NCBI GenBank assembly: GCA_023430775.1
Contig: JAEYYY010000274.1
Span: 1-21,718, forward strand
DNA: 21,718 nucleotides
Direction: 5' to 3'
Source of the DNA: Pseudomonadota bacterium
GTDB lineage: Bacteria; Myxococcota_A; Polyangia; Haliangiales; Haliangiaceae
Shown here one piece after another: positions 15,165-21,718 of this stretch. The notes under the pieces are model-generated. The model saw only the letters and a list, made by a program, of their open reading frames with translations. It was not told the DNA's origin and did not search any database. How positions within the stretch are numbered: position 1 is the stretch's first letter; each line of letters begins with the position of its first letter. Both the position numbers and the translations under genes were made by a program.

Positions 15165-17420
15165 ATGCGCGCGATGGGGCTTTGGAAACTCGTCCTGTGC
15201 GGGGCGGTAATTGCCTGCGGCTCGACGCCGCGTCCGCTCAAGCTGAATCGCGTCATCCTCTACCAGAACGGCATCGGCTACTTCGAGCGGTCGGGGCTCG
15301 TCGGCGGCGACCGCATGGTCCTCGAGTTCTCGCACCACGAGCTCGACGACGTCATGAAGACGCTGACGGTGATCGATCGCTCCGGGGCCTCGGTGGCCAC
15401 CGTCGACGTGCCCGAGGTCGGCGACAAGGATCGCAAGGTGCCGATCGGCGTCAAGCTGTCGGGCGGGCGCGCCCACGACGTCCAGGTCAGCTACGCGGTG
15501 CCGACGCCGACGTGGAAGGCCGCCTATCGCGTGGTGCTCGACGACAACAGCAGCCTGTTGCAGGGCTGGGCCGTCGTCGACAACGCCTCGCAGGAGGACT
15601 GGGTGAACGTCCAGCTGACGCTCGCGACCGGCGCGCCGATGAGCTACCAGCTCGATCTGCACACGCCGAAGTTCGTCGAGCGGCCGGATGCCAGCGGCAA
15701 CATGGTGGCGCCCGCGGTGCGCGGACCGGTGGCGAACGAGAAGGTGACCGCCGGCGAGGGCGACAAGGACGGCGACGGCATCGCGACGAAGGACGATCTG
15801 TGCCCGAACGATGCCGAGGACAAGGACGGCTTCGAGGACGACGATGGCTGTCCCGACCTGGATAACGACAAGGATCGGATCGCCGACACCAACGACAAGT
15901 GTCCGAACGAGCCGGAGACCTACAACGGCTTCGACGACGACGATGGCTGCCCGGATCGCGGCCGCGTCGTGGTCACCGACACCGCGATCGAGATCCTCGA
16001 CATGGTCTATTTCCAGAACGGCAGCGACACGATCCAGCCTGCGTCGTTTCCGATCCTCGATGCGGTGGCCGCGTCGCTGAGCGGCAACCCGAGCATCGTG
16101 CAGGTCGAGATCCAGGGCCACGCGGCGCAGAACGAGGGCAACGACTCGCAGGCGCTGACCCTGTCGGATCGCCGAGCGGCGGCGGTCCGCGGCTATCTGA
16201 TCCGCAAGGGTGTCGACGGCAAGCGGCTGACCATGCAGGGCTACGGCAAGACGCAGCCGCTCGACCAGCGCACCACCGAGGCGGCGAGGGCGAAGAACCG
16301 CCGCGCGGCGTTCCTGATCCTGAAGCGCAGCGACGGTGACGACGAGGCGCCGGTCAACCGCCCCGCTCCGATGAGGGTCGACACCAGGGCGGCGCAGGCG
16401 AGCGCGAAGACGACGACGAAGCCGACCGAGGTCGCCGGCGCCGTGCGCTACGAGATCTCCGAGCCGATCACGGTGCGGCGCGGCACCTCGACGATGGTCT
16501 CGATCCTCAACAAGCAGATCGCCGCCGAGGATGCTTTTCTGTGGCGACCGGACGACAACGCGCCCGGCAGCGACCGTCATCCGTTCCGCGCCGTGCGGGT
16601 GGTCAACGGCAGCGGCTTCACGCTGCAGCCGGGACCGATCGCGATCTTCGCTCGCGGCACCTTCGTCGGCGACAGCCTGCTCGACCGTCTGGATCTCGAC
16701 GAGACGGCGTGGATTCCCTACGCCCTCGATAGTGGCACCAACGTCACACCCGAGACCGGCTACGACGAGAAGCCGCTGCGCGTCGTCTCGCTGCGTCGCG
16801 GCGCGCTGGTGGTAGAGAACGCCAATCTTCGAACAACTCGCTACACCATCGCGGTAGGTCGTCAACCGCCGAAGCAGATCTACATCCGGCATCGCAAGAC
16901 CGCGGGCTACGCGCTGCGCGACTTGCCGCCCGGCACGCTCGACCAGGGGACCAGCGTGCTGATTCCGATCCCGATCAGTGCCGGCAAGACCAGCGTGTTC
17001 TCCGTCGAGGAGCGCGAGCCGCGGCGGCGGACGTATCAGCTCGTCGACGCGCGCATCGATCTCGCCGCCTATCTCGAGGGCACGCCGAACCTGCCCGCCG
17101 GCGTTCCCGAAAAGCTGAAGAGCGCGATCACGCTCCGCAAGGAGATGACCGCGCTCGAGGACGACGTGGCGGCCGCCCGCTCGCGCTTCACCGATGTGGT
17201 GCAGCGCGCGCAGGAGATCCGCGAGAGCCTGAAGGCGCTCGACAAGGTCGCGAATGCCGAGGACCTGCGCAAGAAGCTGGTGGCCGACCTGCGCGAGACG
17301 ACGACGGCGTCCGACGCGTTGACGAAGACAATCGAAGCCAAGGGGCAGACGCTCGCGACCACGCGAACGCGCTTGCAGGAGCTGCTTCGAGATCTGGTGC
17401 TCGAAGAACCGAAACCCTAG
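15165..17420 (+). CDS. DUF4139-type lipoprotein interrupted by TSP3 and OmpA domains
   Basis: The 751-residue predicted lipoprotein has its lipobox ending at Cys18 (VIAC). Residues 25-175 match the N-terminal part of DUF4139 proteins (VILYQNGIGYFER, WKAAYRVVLDDNS). At 198-265 lie Asp-rich calcium-binding thrombospondin type 3 repeats (DKDGDGI, DDDGCPD). An OmpA-like peptidoglycan-binding domain follows (268-390), with LSDRRAAAVRGYL and the NRRAAF end. From 425 the DUF4139 fold resumes (VRRGTSTMVSI, LDLDETAWIP) and ends in a coiled coil (650-745). It probably ties the outer membrane to peptidoglycan. ATG 15165 gives a basic n-region; ATG 15174 is an alternative. It interlocks stops with the gene ending at 17417. 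Confidence 0.88.
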   Translation: MRAMGLWKLVLCGAVIACGSTPRPLKLNRVILYQNGIGYFERSGLVGGDRMVLEFSHHELDDVMKTLTVIDRSGASVATVDVPEVGDKDRKVPIGVKLSGGRAHDVQVSYAVPTPTWKAAYRVVLDDNSSLLQGWAVVDNASQEDWVNVQLTLATGAPMSYQLDLHTPKFVERPDASGNMVAPAVRGPVANEKVTAGEGDKDGDGIATKDDLCPNDAEDKDGFEDDDGCPDLDNDKDRIADTNDKCPNEPETYNGFDDDDGCPDRGRVVVTDTAIEILDMVYFQNGSDTIQPASFPILDAVAASLSGNPSIVQVEIQGHAAQNEGNDSQALTLSDRRAAAVRGYLIRKGVDGKRLTMQGYGKTQPLDQRTTEAARAKNRRAAFLILKRSDGDDEAPVNRPAPMRVDTRAAQASAKTTTKPTEVAGAVRYEISEPITVRRGTSTMVSILNKQIAAEDAFLWRPDDNAPGSDRHPFRAVRVVNGSGFTLQPGPIAIFARGTFVGDSLLDRLDLDETAWIPYALDSGTNVTPETGYDEKPLRVVSLRRGALVVENANLRTTRYTIAVGRQPPKQIYIRHRKTAGYALRDLPPGTLDQGTSVLIPIPISAGKTSVFSVEEREPRRRTYQLVDARIDLAAYLEGTPNLPAGVPEKLKSAITLRKEMTALEDDVAAARSRFTDVVQRAQEIRESLKALDKVANAEDLRKKLVADLRETTTASDALTKTIEAKGQTLATTRTRLQELLRDLVLEEPKP

Positions 17421-18070
17421 AAGCGGTCGTAGCCGAACGAGATCGCGATGTGCTTCATCGTCAGCGACTCGGCGCCCGCCTCGACGAAGTAGAACCGCGC
17501 ATCGAGCGCGAGGTTGAGCCGGCGATTGACGCCACCCGCGTGCTTCATCGGGTACCAGCCGGCGCGGATCGCCGCCATCGGACCGCTCGGGTTGTTGAGC
17601 ACGCCGTAGCCGCCGCCGGCCGCGACGAACGTCTGCGCCGGCAGATCGCGCTCGCCCATCAGGGCCGCGGCGAAGTTGCCGGTGTAGCCCTCGCCGCCGT
17701 TGACGTTGGCGGTGCCGAGCGACAGGTGCGTCTGGAGATACGCCGACCACTGCGGCGTCAGGCGAGCACCGATGCGCCAGTCGAAGCCGTAGAGCTGACC
17801 GGAGATCTCGTTGCCGAGGTTCGTGGTGCCGAACTCCTGGCCGACCGACATGGAGAACCCATTGCGCATCCCGGACTCGCGGATGCCGAGCGTCGGTGTC
17901 GGAGCAGGTGCGGGCATGGGAGCCGCCACCGTAGGTGCAGGTGCAGGTGCCGCGTCCGGAACGGTCGCCATCGGCGCACCGGGATCCGGGGTGTTCGGCT
18001 GAGCGTCGTCGGCGAAAGCCGCGACGGGCAACGACGCAAGACAGACCACGAGCAGTGAAGAGCTACGCAT
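17417..18070 (-). CDS. Small outer-membrane beta-barrel candidate
   Basis: The 217-residue protein has a signal peptide (cleavage AFA|DDA near 20), a Pro/Ala linker (about 23-62) and a C-terminal domain of amphipathic strands (NGFSMSVGQEFG, GFDWRIGARL, SAYLQTHLSLG, FAISFGYDRF-like end). It ends in Phe, as many outer-membrane barrel proteins do. Aromatic girdle residues and glycine-rich turns support an 8-strand-type barrel. ATG 18070 follows GGAGG with a six-base spacer, the best ribosome site in the window; the TTG three bases before it is rejected. It is convergent with the large lipoprotein and may act with it in the envelope, though this is only positional inference. Confidence 0.82.
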   Translation of the reverse strand: MRSSSLLVVCLASLPVAAFADDAQPNTPDPGAPMATVPDAAPAPAPTVAAPMPAPAPTPTLGIRESGMRNGFSMSVGQEFGTTNLGNEISGQLYGFDWRIGARLTPQWSAYLQTHLSLGTANVNGGEGYTGNFAAALMGERDLPAQTFVAAGGGYGVLNNPSGPMAAIRAGWYPMKHAGGVNRRLNLALDARFYFVEAGAESLTMKHIAISFGYDRF

Positions 18071-18261
18071 CAAGTGCCTCCCTCGAATAAAAGGGTCCTG
18101 CCACGCCGGCTTTGCAGGCCCGCGTCGTTCCCTCTGCCATCGACCGCAGCAACGCCGATGCCACGTGTCGGATCAGGAGAAATCGTGATGGTGGGGAAGC
18201 CGACGTGAAGTGTCGTTCTCACCACACCGATTTCGCGGCCACGCGTGCAGCCGTTCAGTGT

Positions 18262-19014
18262 TCAAGCTTTGACGCGTGCGACAGCGACGAGCGACGACAG
18301 CTTGAACTGCAACGCGTCATCGACGATGTAGGTCGCGAGCGCTGCCACTGCTTCGTCGATCGCGGCAGTCAACGACTCGGCCGGTTGGTCGGCGATCGTC
18401 GTCAGCGCCATCGTCGCGAAGCGCGCCGGATCGGGCAAACGCACCTGGCGGACGACGGTCTCGATCGCGATCGCGAAGAACTTCGCGTCGACGAGCACCT
18501 TGTTGAGCGCATCCTTGTCGCCGAACGAGAACGGCTGGACGTGCCGCTTGCCGGTGTGCTTCGCCGCGATGTCATCGACGACGGCGAATGGTCCCTGCTG
18601 ATCGATCGGCAGCCAGCACGCGATCACCGCGCGGCCACCGGGAGCGATCACGCGCTTCATCTCGCGCGCGGCCTTCGCGCGATCGGCCATGAACTGCAGC
18701 CCCTGCTGGCAGGTGACGAGCTCGAACTCCGGCTGGCGAAACGGCAGCGCCTCGCCACTGCCTTCGCGCCACGTCACCGAGACGCTCTCCTCGCTCGCTC
18801 GCCGGCGCGCCAGCTCGAGCCGCGAGGCATCGATGTCGATCCCGGTGACCTTGGCACCGGTGCCGGCGATCCGGCAGGCGACGATGCCGGTGCCGCAGGC
18901 GACGTCGAGGACGCGGTCGCCCTTCCACACCTGCGCGCGCTTGATCAGCTCGCGCGACCACGGTTCGAAGATCGCGGGAACCAGATAGCTGTCGTAGGTC
19001 TCGGCGTCCGCCAC
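18262..19014 (-). CDS. Class I SAM-dependent methyltransferase
   Basis: The 250-residue methyltransferase (Methyltransf_11/UbiE type) starts at GTG. SAM-binding motif I VLDVACGTGIVA occupies 35-46, the acidic end of the second strand is in GIDIDAS, motif III-like GEALPF precedes FELVTCQQGLQFM, and VIAPGGRAVIACW marks the strand-4/5 region. No membrane segment or signal is seen. The substrate cannot be read from sequence; relatives methylate small molecules, quinones or natural products. It stands alone, with 191 bases downstream to the barrel gene and a large non-coding gap upstream. Confidence 0.9.
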   Translation of the reverse strand: MADAETYDSYLVPAIFEPWSRELIKRAQVWKGDRVLDVACGTGIVACRIAGTGAKVTGIDIDASRLELARRRASEESVSVTWREGSGEALPFRQPEFELVTCQQGLQFMADRAKAAREMKRVIAPGGRAVIACWLPIDQQGPFAVVDDIAAKHTGKRHVQPFSFGDKDALNKVLVDAKFFAIAIETVVRQVRLPDPARFATMALTTIADQPAESLTAAIDEAVAALATYIVDDALQFKLSSLVAVARVKA

Positions 19015-19215
19015 GCGACGAGGATACCTGGGGACCGCGTCCGACGGGCTGCGTGCGGCGGTAGACGATCACCTGCGCGTCGCGTGCGCGAACTGCGCGA
19101 ACCGTCGACGCGCGCACGTGGCACGCCGGCTGCTCCAGTCGCCATCGATGTTTCCTCATCGCACCAAGTCGTCTGGCTGGCGCTGGTGGTGGTGTGTCCT
19201 TTCCGCTCTGTTCGT

Positions 19216-19251
19216 GATCAACGTCGCCCGCGAGGCGACGTTGATCGTTTT
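19216..19251 (+). terminator. Strong intrinsic terminator without an obvious gene
   Basis: A perfect 13-bp stem (arms 19,216-19,228 and 19,234-19,246) with a five-base loop is followed by G and four T on the forward strand. No forward gene ends nearby, so it may end a small RNA or a transcript antisense to the methyltransferase. Confidence 0.75.
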
Positions 19252-19302
19252 CGGCTCCTGATCTGGCTGTCCTGTTCGTTCCTGAAAACTCGAGATCACG
19301 AT

Positions 19303-19319
19303 TCGTCGACCGTCGACGA
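19303..19319. promoter_or_regulatory. 17-bp palindrome upstream of the GG-leader peptide gene
   Basis: TCGTCGAC and its exact reverse complement flank one central C. It lies 133 bases before the peptide ATG and just after the terminator, where a promoter would be expected. It could be an operator; CG-rich palindromes also arise by chance in this DNA. Confidence 0.35.
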
Positions 19320-19452
19320 CGCGCGCTGATCGCGCATTCGACGGAACTCGTCGTGATCCCTCGTGCGCATCGCGGGCACGCGCGCTGCACATGGGTCTGG
19401 GCATCGACGACAACCGTCGAACAGCCAAACCAGCCAATCAGGAGCACGTGTC

Positions 19453-19758
19453 ATGTCGAATTCCGTTACCGCGTTCGAGACCATCTCTCTCACCAACCTG
19501 TCGACCGTTGCCGGCGGCCAGGCCCCCGCGCCGCAGCAGCAGCAGCAGGAGATCCCGCGCGGCATCAGCACCGGTGATGTCCTCGAGGTCGCCGGTCGCG
19601 CCACCCAGACGGTGCTGTCGCGTGGCAAGAACCTCCCGGGCAACCTCGGTCAGGCGTATCGCCAGTTCAACGATCCTCGCGTCGGCAACGGCTTCTGGGA
19701 CAAGGCCGCCTACGGCTTCACCGGTCTGTTCGGGATCGACCCGCTCAAGCCCCGCTGA
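19453..19758 (+). CDS. Double-glycine leader peptide (bacteriocin/RiPP-like precursor)
   Basis: The 101-residue protein starts at ATG 19453, eight bases after GGAG. Residues 1-22 form a classic double-glycine leader ending VAGG|Q, with hydrophobic residues at -4 (Val), -7 (Leu) and -12 (Ile) and Phe at -15 relative to the cleavage site. This is the pattern recognised by C39 peptidase-containing ABC exporters. The 79-residue core is Gln/Pro-rich at first (five consecutive Gln), then contains 'VLSRGKNLPGNLGQAYRQF' and a Gly/Trp/Phe segment. It has no Cys and few Ser, so lanthionine formation is unlikely. No exporter or modification enzyme is in the window. A secreted bacteriocin or signal peptide is an inference. 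Confidence 0.75.
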   Translation: MSNSVTAFETISLTNLSTVAGGQAPAPQQQQQEIPRGISTGDVLEVAGRATQTVLSRGKNLPGNLGQAYRQFNDPRVGNGFWDKAAYGFTGLFGIDPLKPR

Positions 19759-19780
19759 AGTCCGCGCGCCGCGCCTCGCA

Positions 19781-19819
19781 GATCGTTGCAACCCGCTTCC
19801 GAGAGCGGTTGTCACGATC
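19781..19819 (+). other. Hairpin just before the 19,823 start codon
   Basis: An imperfect inverted repeat of about 17 bp (arms about 19,781-19,798 and 19,803-19,819) ends three bases before ATG 19823. It follows the peptide stop by 22 bases. It has no U-tract. It could terminate the peptide transcript or sequester the ribosome site of the next gene, which has no visible Shine-Dalgarno. Confidence 0.45.
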
Positions 19820-19822
19820 TGC

Positions 19823-20491
19823 ATGCGCTGGCTCGTGGTTCCACTCGCGCTCTGTGCCGCCGGCTCGGTCACCTACGCGTGTCCGATGCTGGACTTCGCC
19901 AGGATCGCGGCCGGCGGCGAAGTGGTCGGCAGGCGCGAGGTTCGCGTCGACGGCGGCGTCTACCGCGCGCTCGATCGCCGGGTGCCCGCGCAGCCGACGT
20001 TCTACCTGCATCTGCCGGCGCACGAGACTCGCTTGCCGGTGTTCGAGCGCGAGGATGGTTCGCGGGTCCCGACCGTGGTGACGGCGACGAACCTCGACGA
20101 GTATCCGTTGGCGATCACGCTGCTGATCGACAGCGGTACGGTGAGCGCGGATCGCTACACGTTCGATCGCTTCATCGTCGGCGCCACGGTGCCTCGCACG
20201 CGAAGCATCACGCGCGACCTCGGAGACGTGACCTGGCAGGTCGATTCGGACGCCGCGCTGTTCCGGATGACCGACGCCGAAGGTCTCGAGTACGCCAGCG
20301 AGGATCGCGAGCTGTGGGTCGCCGCCGATGACGGCGTCGTCGCGATCTATCCGGACGGTCGCGAGGAGCTCCTCGTCGCCGGTGGTCATCCGGTGCCGCG
20401 GCCCGCGAGCCAGCCCTGGTGGCTGCTCGCGCTGGCGCCGGCGCTGCTGCTGTGGCCGCTGTGCCGGCGGTCAGTCGCCCTCGAGGTCTGA
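19823..20491 (+). CDS. Exported protein with C-terminal membrane anchor
   Basis: The 222-residue protein has a signal peptide (about 1-19, cleavage near TYA|C), a central beta-rich region of about 170 residues (THL-like strands, DLGDVTWQVDS, LWVAADDGVVAIYPDG) and a C-terminal hydrophobic helix (199-213) followed by CRR. This layout, signal plus C-terminal tail anchor, recalls sorting signals such as MYXO-CTERM, but the typical Gly/Cys motif is missing. The start at ATG 19823 places the signal properly. Its stop overlaps the kinase stop by 21 bases. It lies 64 bases after the peptide gene on the same strand and may be co-transcribed. No family recognised. Confidence 0.72.
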   Translation: MRWLVVPLALCAAGSVTYACPMLDFARIAAGGEVVGRREVRVDGGVYRALDRRVPAQPTFYLHLPAHETRLPVFEREDGSRVPTVVTATNLDEYPLAITLLIDSGTVSADRYTFDRFIVGATVPRTRSITRDLGDVTWQVDSDAALFRMTDAEGLEYASEDRELWVAADDGVVAIYPDGREELLVAGGHPVPRPASQPWWLLALAPALLLWPLCRRSVALEV

Positions 20492-21556
20492 CGCCCAGCC
20501 CTTGGTGTCGACCATCTCGCCGTCCGACGCCTCGAGGGGCTTCGCCTTGATCTCCTCGGCGACGATCGAGGTCAGCTGGTTGATCTCGTCCTTGATCAGC
20601 GCATCGATCAGCGACGCCTTCGGTGACGCGCGCAGCGCCTTCGCCGCCTTGATCTCGGCCACGGCGAGGGAGACATCCTTCGCGGTGGCCTTCATGCCTT
20701 TCGAGAACAGATAGCCGACGAGGTCATCCGCGAGATCGGCGGCGGTCGGGTAGCGGTCGTCGCGCTCCTTGGCGAGGGCCTTGCGCACGATCGCGTCGAG
20801 CGCCGGATCGACGTTCGGGTTGATCGCGATGATCGACGGGATGCGCGCGGCGCGCACCAGCTTGACGGTGTCGAGTGGCGTGTCGGCGACGAACAGCCGG
20901 CGCTCCGTGAGCATCTCCCACAGGATGATGCCGAGCGCGAACACGTCGGCGCGCTCGTCGACCTCCTCGCCGTGTGCGGTCTCGGGCGCGAGGTAGCTGA
21001 ACTTGCCCTTCACCACGCCCTGGTCGGTGTCCTCGACCTGCGAGTTCGCCTTCGCCAGCCCGAAGTCCACCACCTTCACCTCGCCGTTCTTCGACAGCAT
21101 GATGTTCGGCGGCGAGACATCGCGGTGGACGATGTGCAGCGGCTCGCGACTCTCGGGGTGCTCGAGCTGGTGCGCGTAGTGGAGGCCCTTGCAGGCTTCC
21201 TTGACGATGTAGAGGACGAGCGGGATGTTCGCGCTGCGATTGTTGCTCTTCTCGTGCTCGACGAGCGCCTTGAGATCGCAGCCGTCGACGTACTCCATGA
21301 CGAGGAAGTAGGTGCCGTCCTCGGCCTTGGAGATGTCGAACACCTGGACGATGTTCGCGTGCTGGAGGAACAGGGACAGCCGCGCCTCGTCGAGGAACAT
21401 CCGCACGAACTGCGGATTGGTCGTCAAGTGCGGCAGCACGCGCTTGATCGCGACCGCCTTGCGGAAGCCCTGGATGCTCTCGGCGACCCCGCGAAACACC
21501 TCCGCCTGGCCACCGCCGCCGAGTCGCTCGAGGATCTTGTATCTGGTCGAGGACAT
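20471..21556 (-). CDS. Soluble Hanks-type Ser/Thr protein kinase
   Basis: The 361-residue kinase starts at ATG 21556 (a TTG three codons earlier is also in frame). Motifs: GGGGQAEVFRG (13-23), Lys38 in VAIK, Glu57 in LDEAR, HRDVSPPN (144-151), DFG (164-166), LAPET (189-193) and RADVFALG (202-209). The helical tail from about 285 is Lys/Ala/Glu-rich with no membrane segment. All catalytic residues are intact. It is transcribed away from the partial gene at the window's right edge and overlaps the convergent exported-protein gene by 21 bases. A GGAGAGG sequence abuts the ATG, unusually close for a ribosome site. Confidence 0.92.
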   Translation of the reverse strand: MSSTRYKILERLGGGGQAEVFRGVAESIQGFRKAVAIKRVLPHLTTNPQFVRMFLDEARLSLFLQHANIVQVFDISKAEDGTYFLVMEYVDGCDLKALVEHEKSNNRSANIPLVLYIVKEACKGLHYAHQLEHPESREPLHIVHRDVSPPNIMLSKNGEVKVVDFGLAKANSQVEDTDQGVVKGKFSYLAPETAHGEEVDERADVFALGIILWEMLTERRLFVADTPLDTVKLVRAARIPSIIAINPNVDPALDAIVRKALAKERDDRYPTAADLADDLVGYLFSKGMKATAKDVSLAVAEIKAAKALRASPKASLIDALIKDEINQLTSIVAEEIKAKPLEASDGEMVDTKGWASDLEGD

Positions 21557-21601
21557 CCTCTCCAAGCGTCGCCCGACCCTGTCCTAAAAGCTAGTTCGCG
21601 G

Positions 21602-21629
21602 ATGGGTATGCCCGGGCGCTCGCACCCAT
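21602..21629. promoter_or_regulatory. Inverted repeat in divergent intergenic region
   Basis: ATGGGT (21,602-21,607) and ACCCAT (21,624-21,629) flank the 8-bp palindrome GCCCGGGC (21,610-21,617), between the kinase start and the partial gene. It could be an operator for the divergent pair; support is by symmetry only. Confidence 0.3.
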
Positions 21630-21641
21630 TAGAGTGACGGC

Positions 21642-21718
<77 letters not shown>

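Larger units (their letters stand above)
19015..19452. other. 438-nt stretch without a convincing gene
   Basis: Frames here are open only as antisense or short Arg-rich shadows, so no gene is called. It holds one strong forward-strand terminator (19,216-19,251), a 17-bp palindrome (19,303-19,319) and the ribosome site of the double-glycine peptide gene (GGAG at 19,441-19,444). It is the longest gene-free region in the window. Confidence 0.6.

Noticed and set aside
15123..17750. Very long open frame on the reverse strand (875 codons)
   Set aside because: It is antisense to the DUF4139/OmpA gene, rich in Arg/Leu/Val as expected of a GC-rich shadow frame, and has no family match; the forward frame has clear domains.
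18188..18208. Six-codon ORF with a perfect ribosome site (AGGAGA, seven-base spacer)
   Set aside because: Too short to support as a gene and no conserved context visible; could be a leader peptide but nothing downstream on that strand supports it.

Overview
The window reads as high-GC, gene-dense chromosomal DNA from a myxobacterium-like organism (Myxococcota, possibly Polyangia/Kofleriaceae). This is inferred from four soluble Hanks-type Ser/Thr kinases in under 22 kb, many small secreted proteins or lipoproteins, a DUF4139/OmpA envelope protein and strongly G/C-ending codons. No rRNA, tRNA, CRISPR array, insertion sequence or phage gene was seen.

Left edge (1-~2,265). This part looks foreign to the rest. 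It holds a bactofilin with a textbook U-tract terminator, and the C-terminal two thirds of a long reverse-strand ORF (Pro-rich linker, one membrane helix, J-domain) that resembles alphaproteobacterial (Rhizobiales-like) proteins. The N-terminal third of the same ORF is a myxobacterial-style kinase cut off exactly at its APE motif. The most economical reading is a chimeric join near 2,263, either an assembly error or a real recombination.

2,265-7,421. Reverse strand: the kinase fragment, a small lipoprotein, two adjacent cysteine-cluster proteins (DUF3109-like and YkgJ-like), two exported proteins and a DUF423 membrane protein. One unrecognised forward gene lies among them.

7,421-11,830. This is the most interesting block. 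On the reverse strand, in order of transcription, come a TerB-like protein, RtcB RNA ligase, two tiny paralogous proteins, RtcA RNA 3'-phosphate cyclase, then (after a 147-nt gap with two hairpins) a kinase translationally coupled to DUF423. The rtcB-small-small-rtcA part is tightly packed (1-nt gap, then two ATGA overlaps), so the two small proteins are probably co-expressed partners of an RNA-repair system. No RtcR regulator or archease is present.

11,830-18,070. Mostly convergent and divergent single genes: a small membrane zinc-ribbon protein, a PilZ plus receiver-like protein, a third kinase, a zinc-ribbon membrane protein, a large lipoprotein in which TSP3 repeats and an OmpA domain interrupt a DUF4139-type protein, and a small outer-membrane barrel candidate. 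Several convergent pairs share interlocked stop codons.

18,262-21,718. A methyltransferase, a 438-nt stretch with no convincing gene but a strong terminator hairpin, a short peptide with a classic double-glycine leader, an exported protein with a C-terminal membrane anchor, a fourth kinase, and the first codons of a gene that runs into a poly-glycine tract at the window edge.
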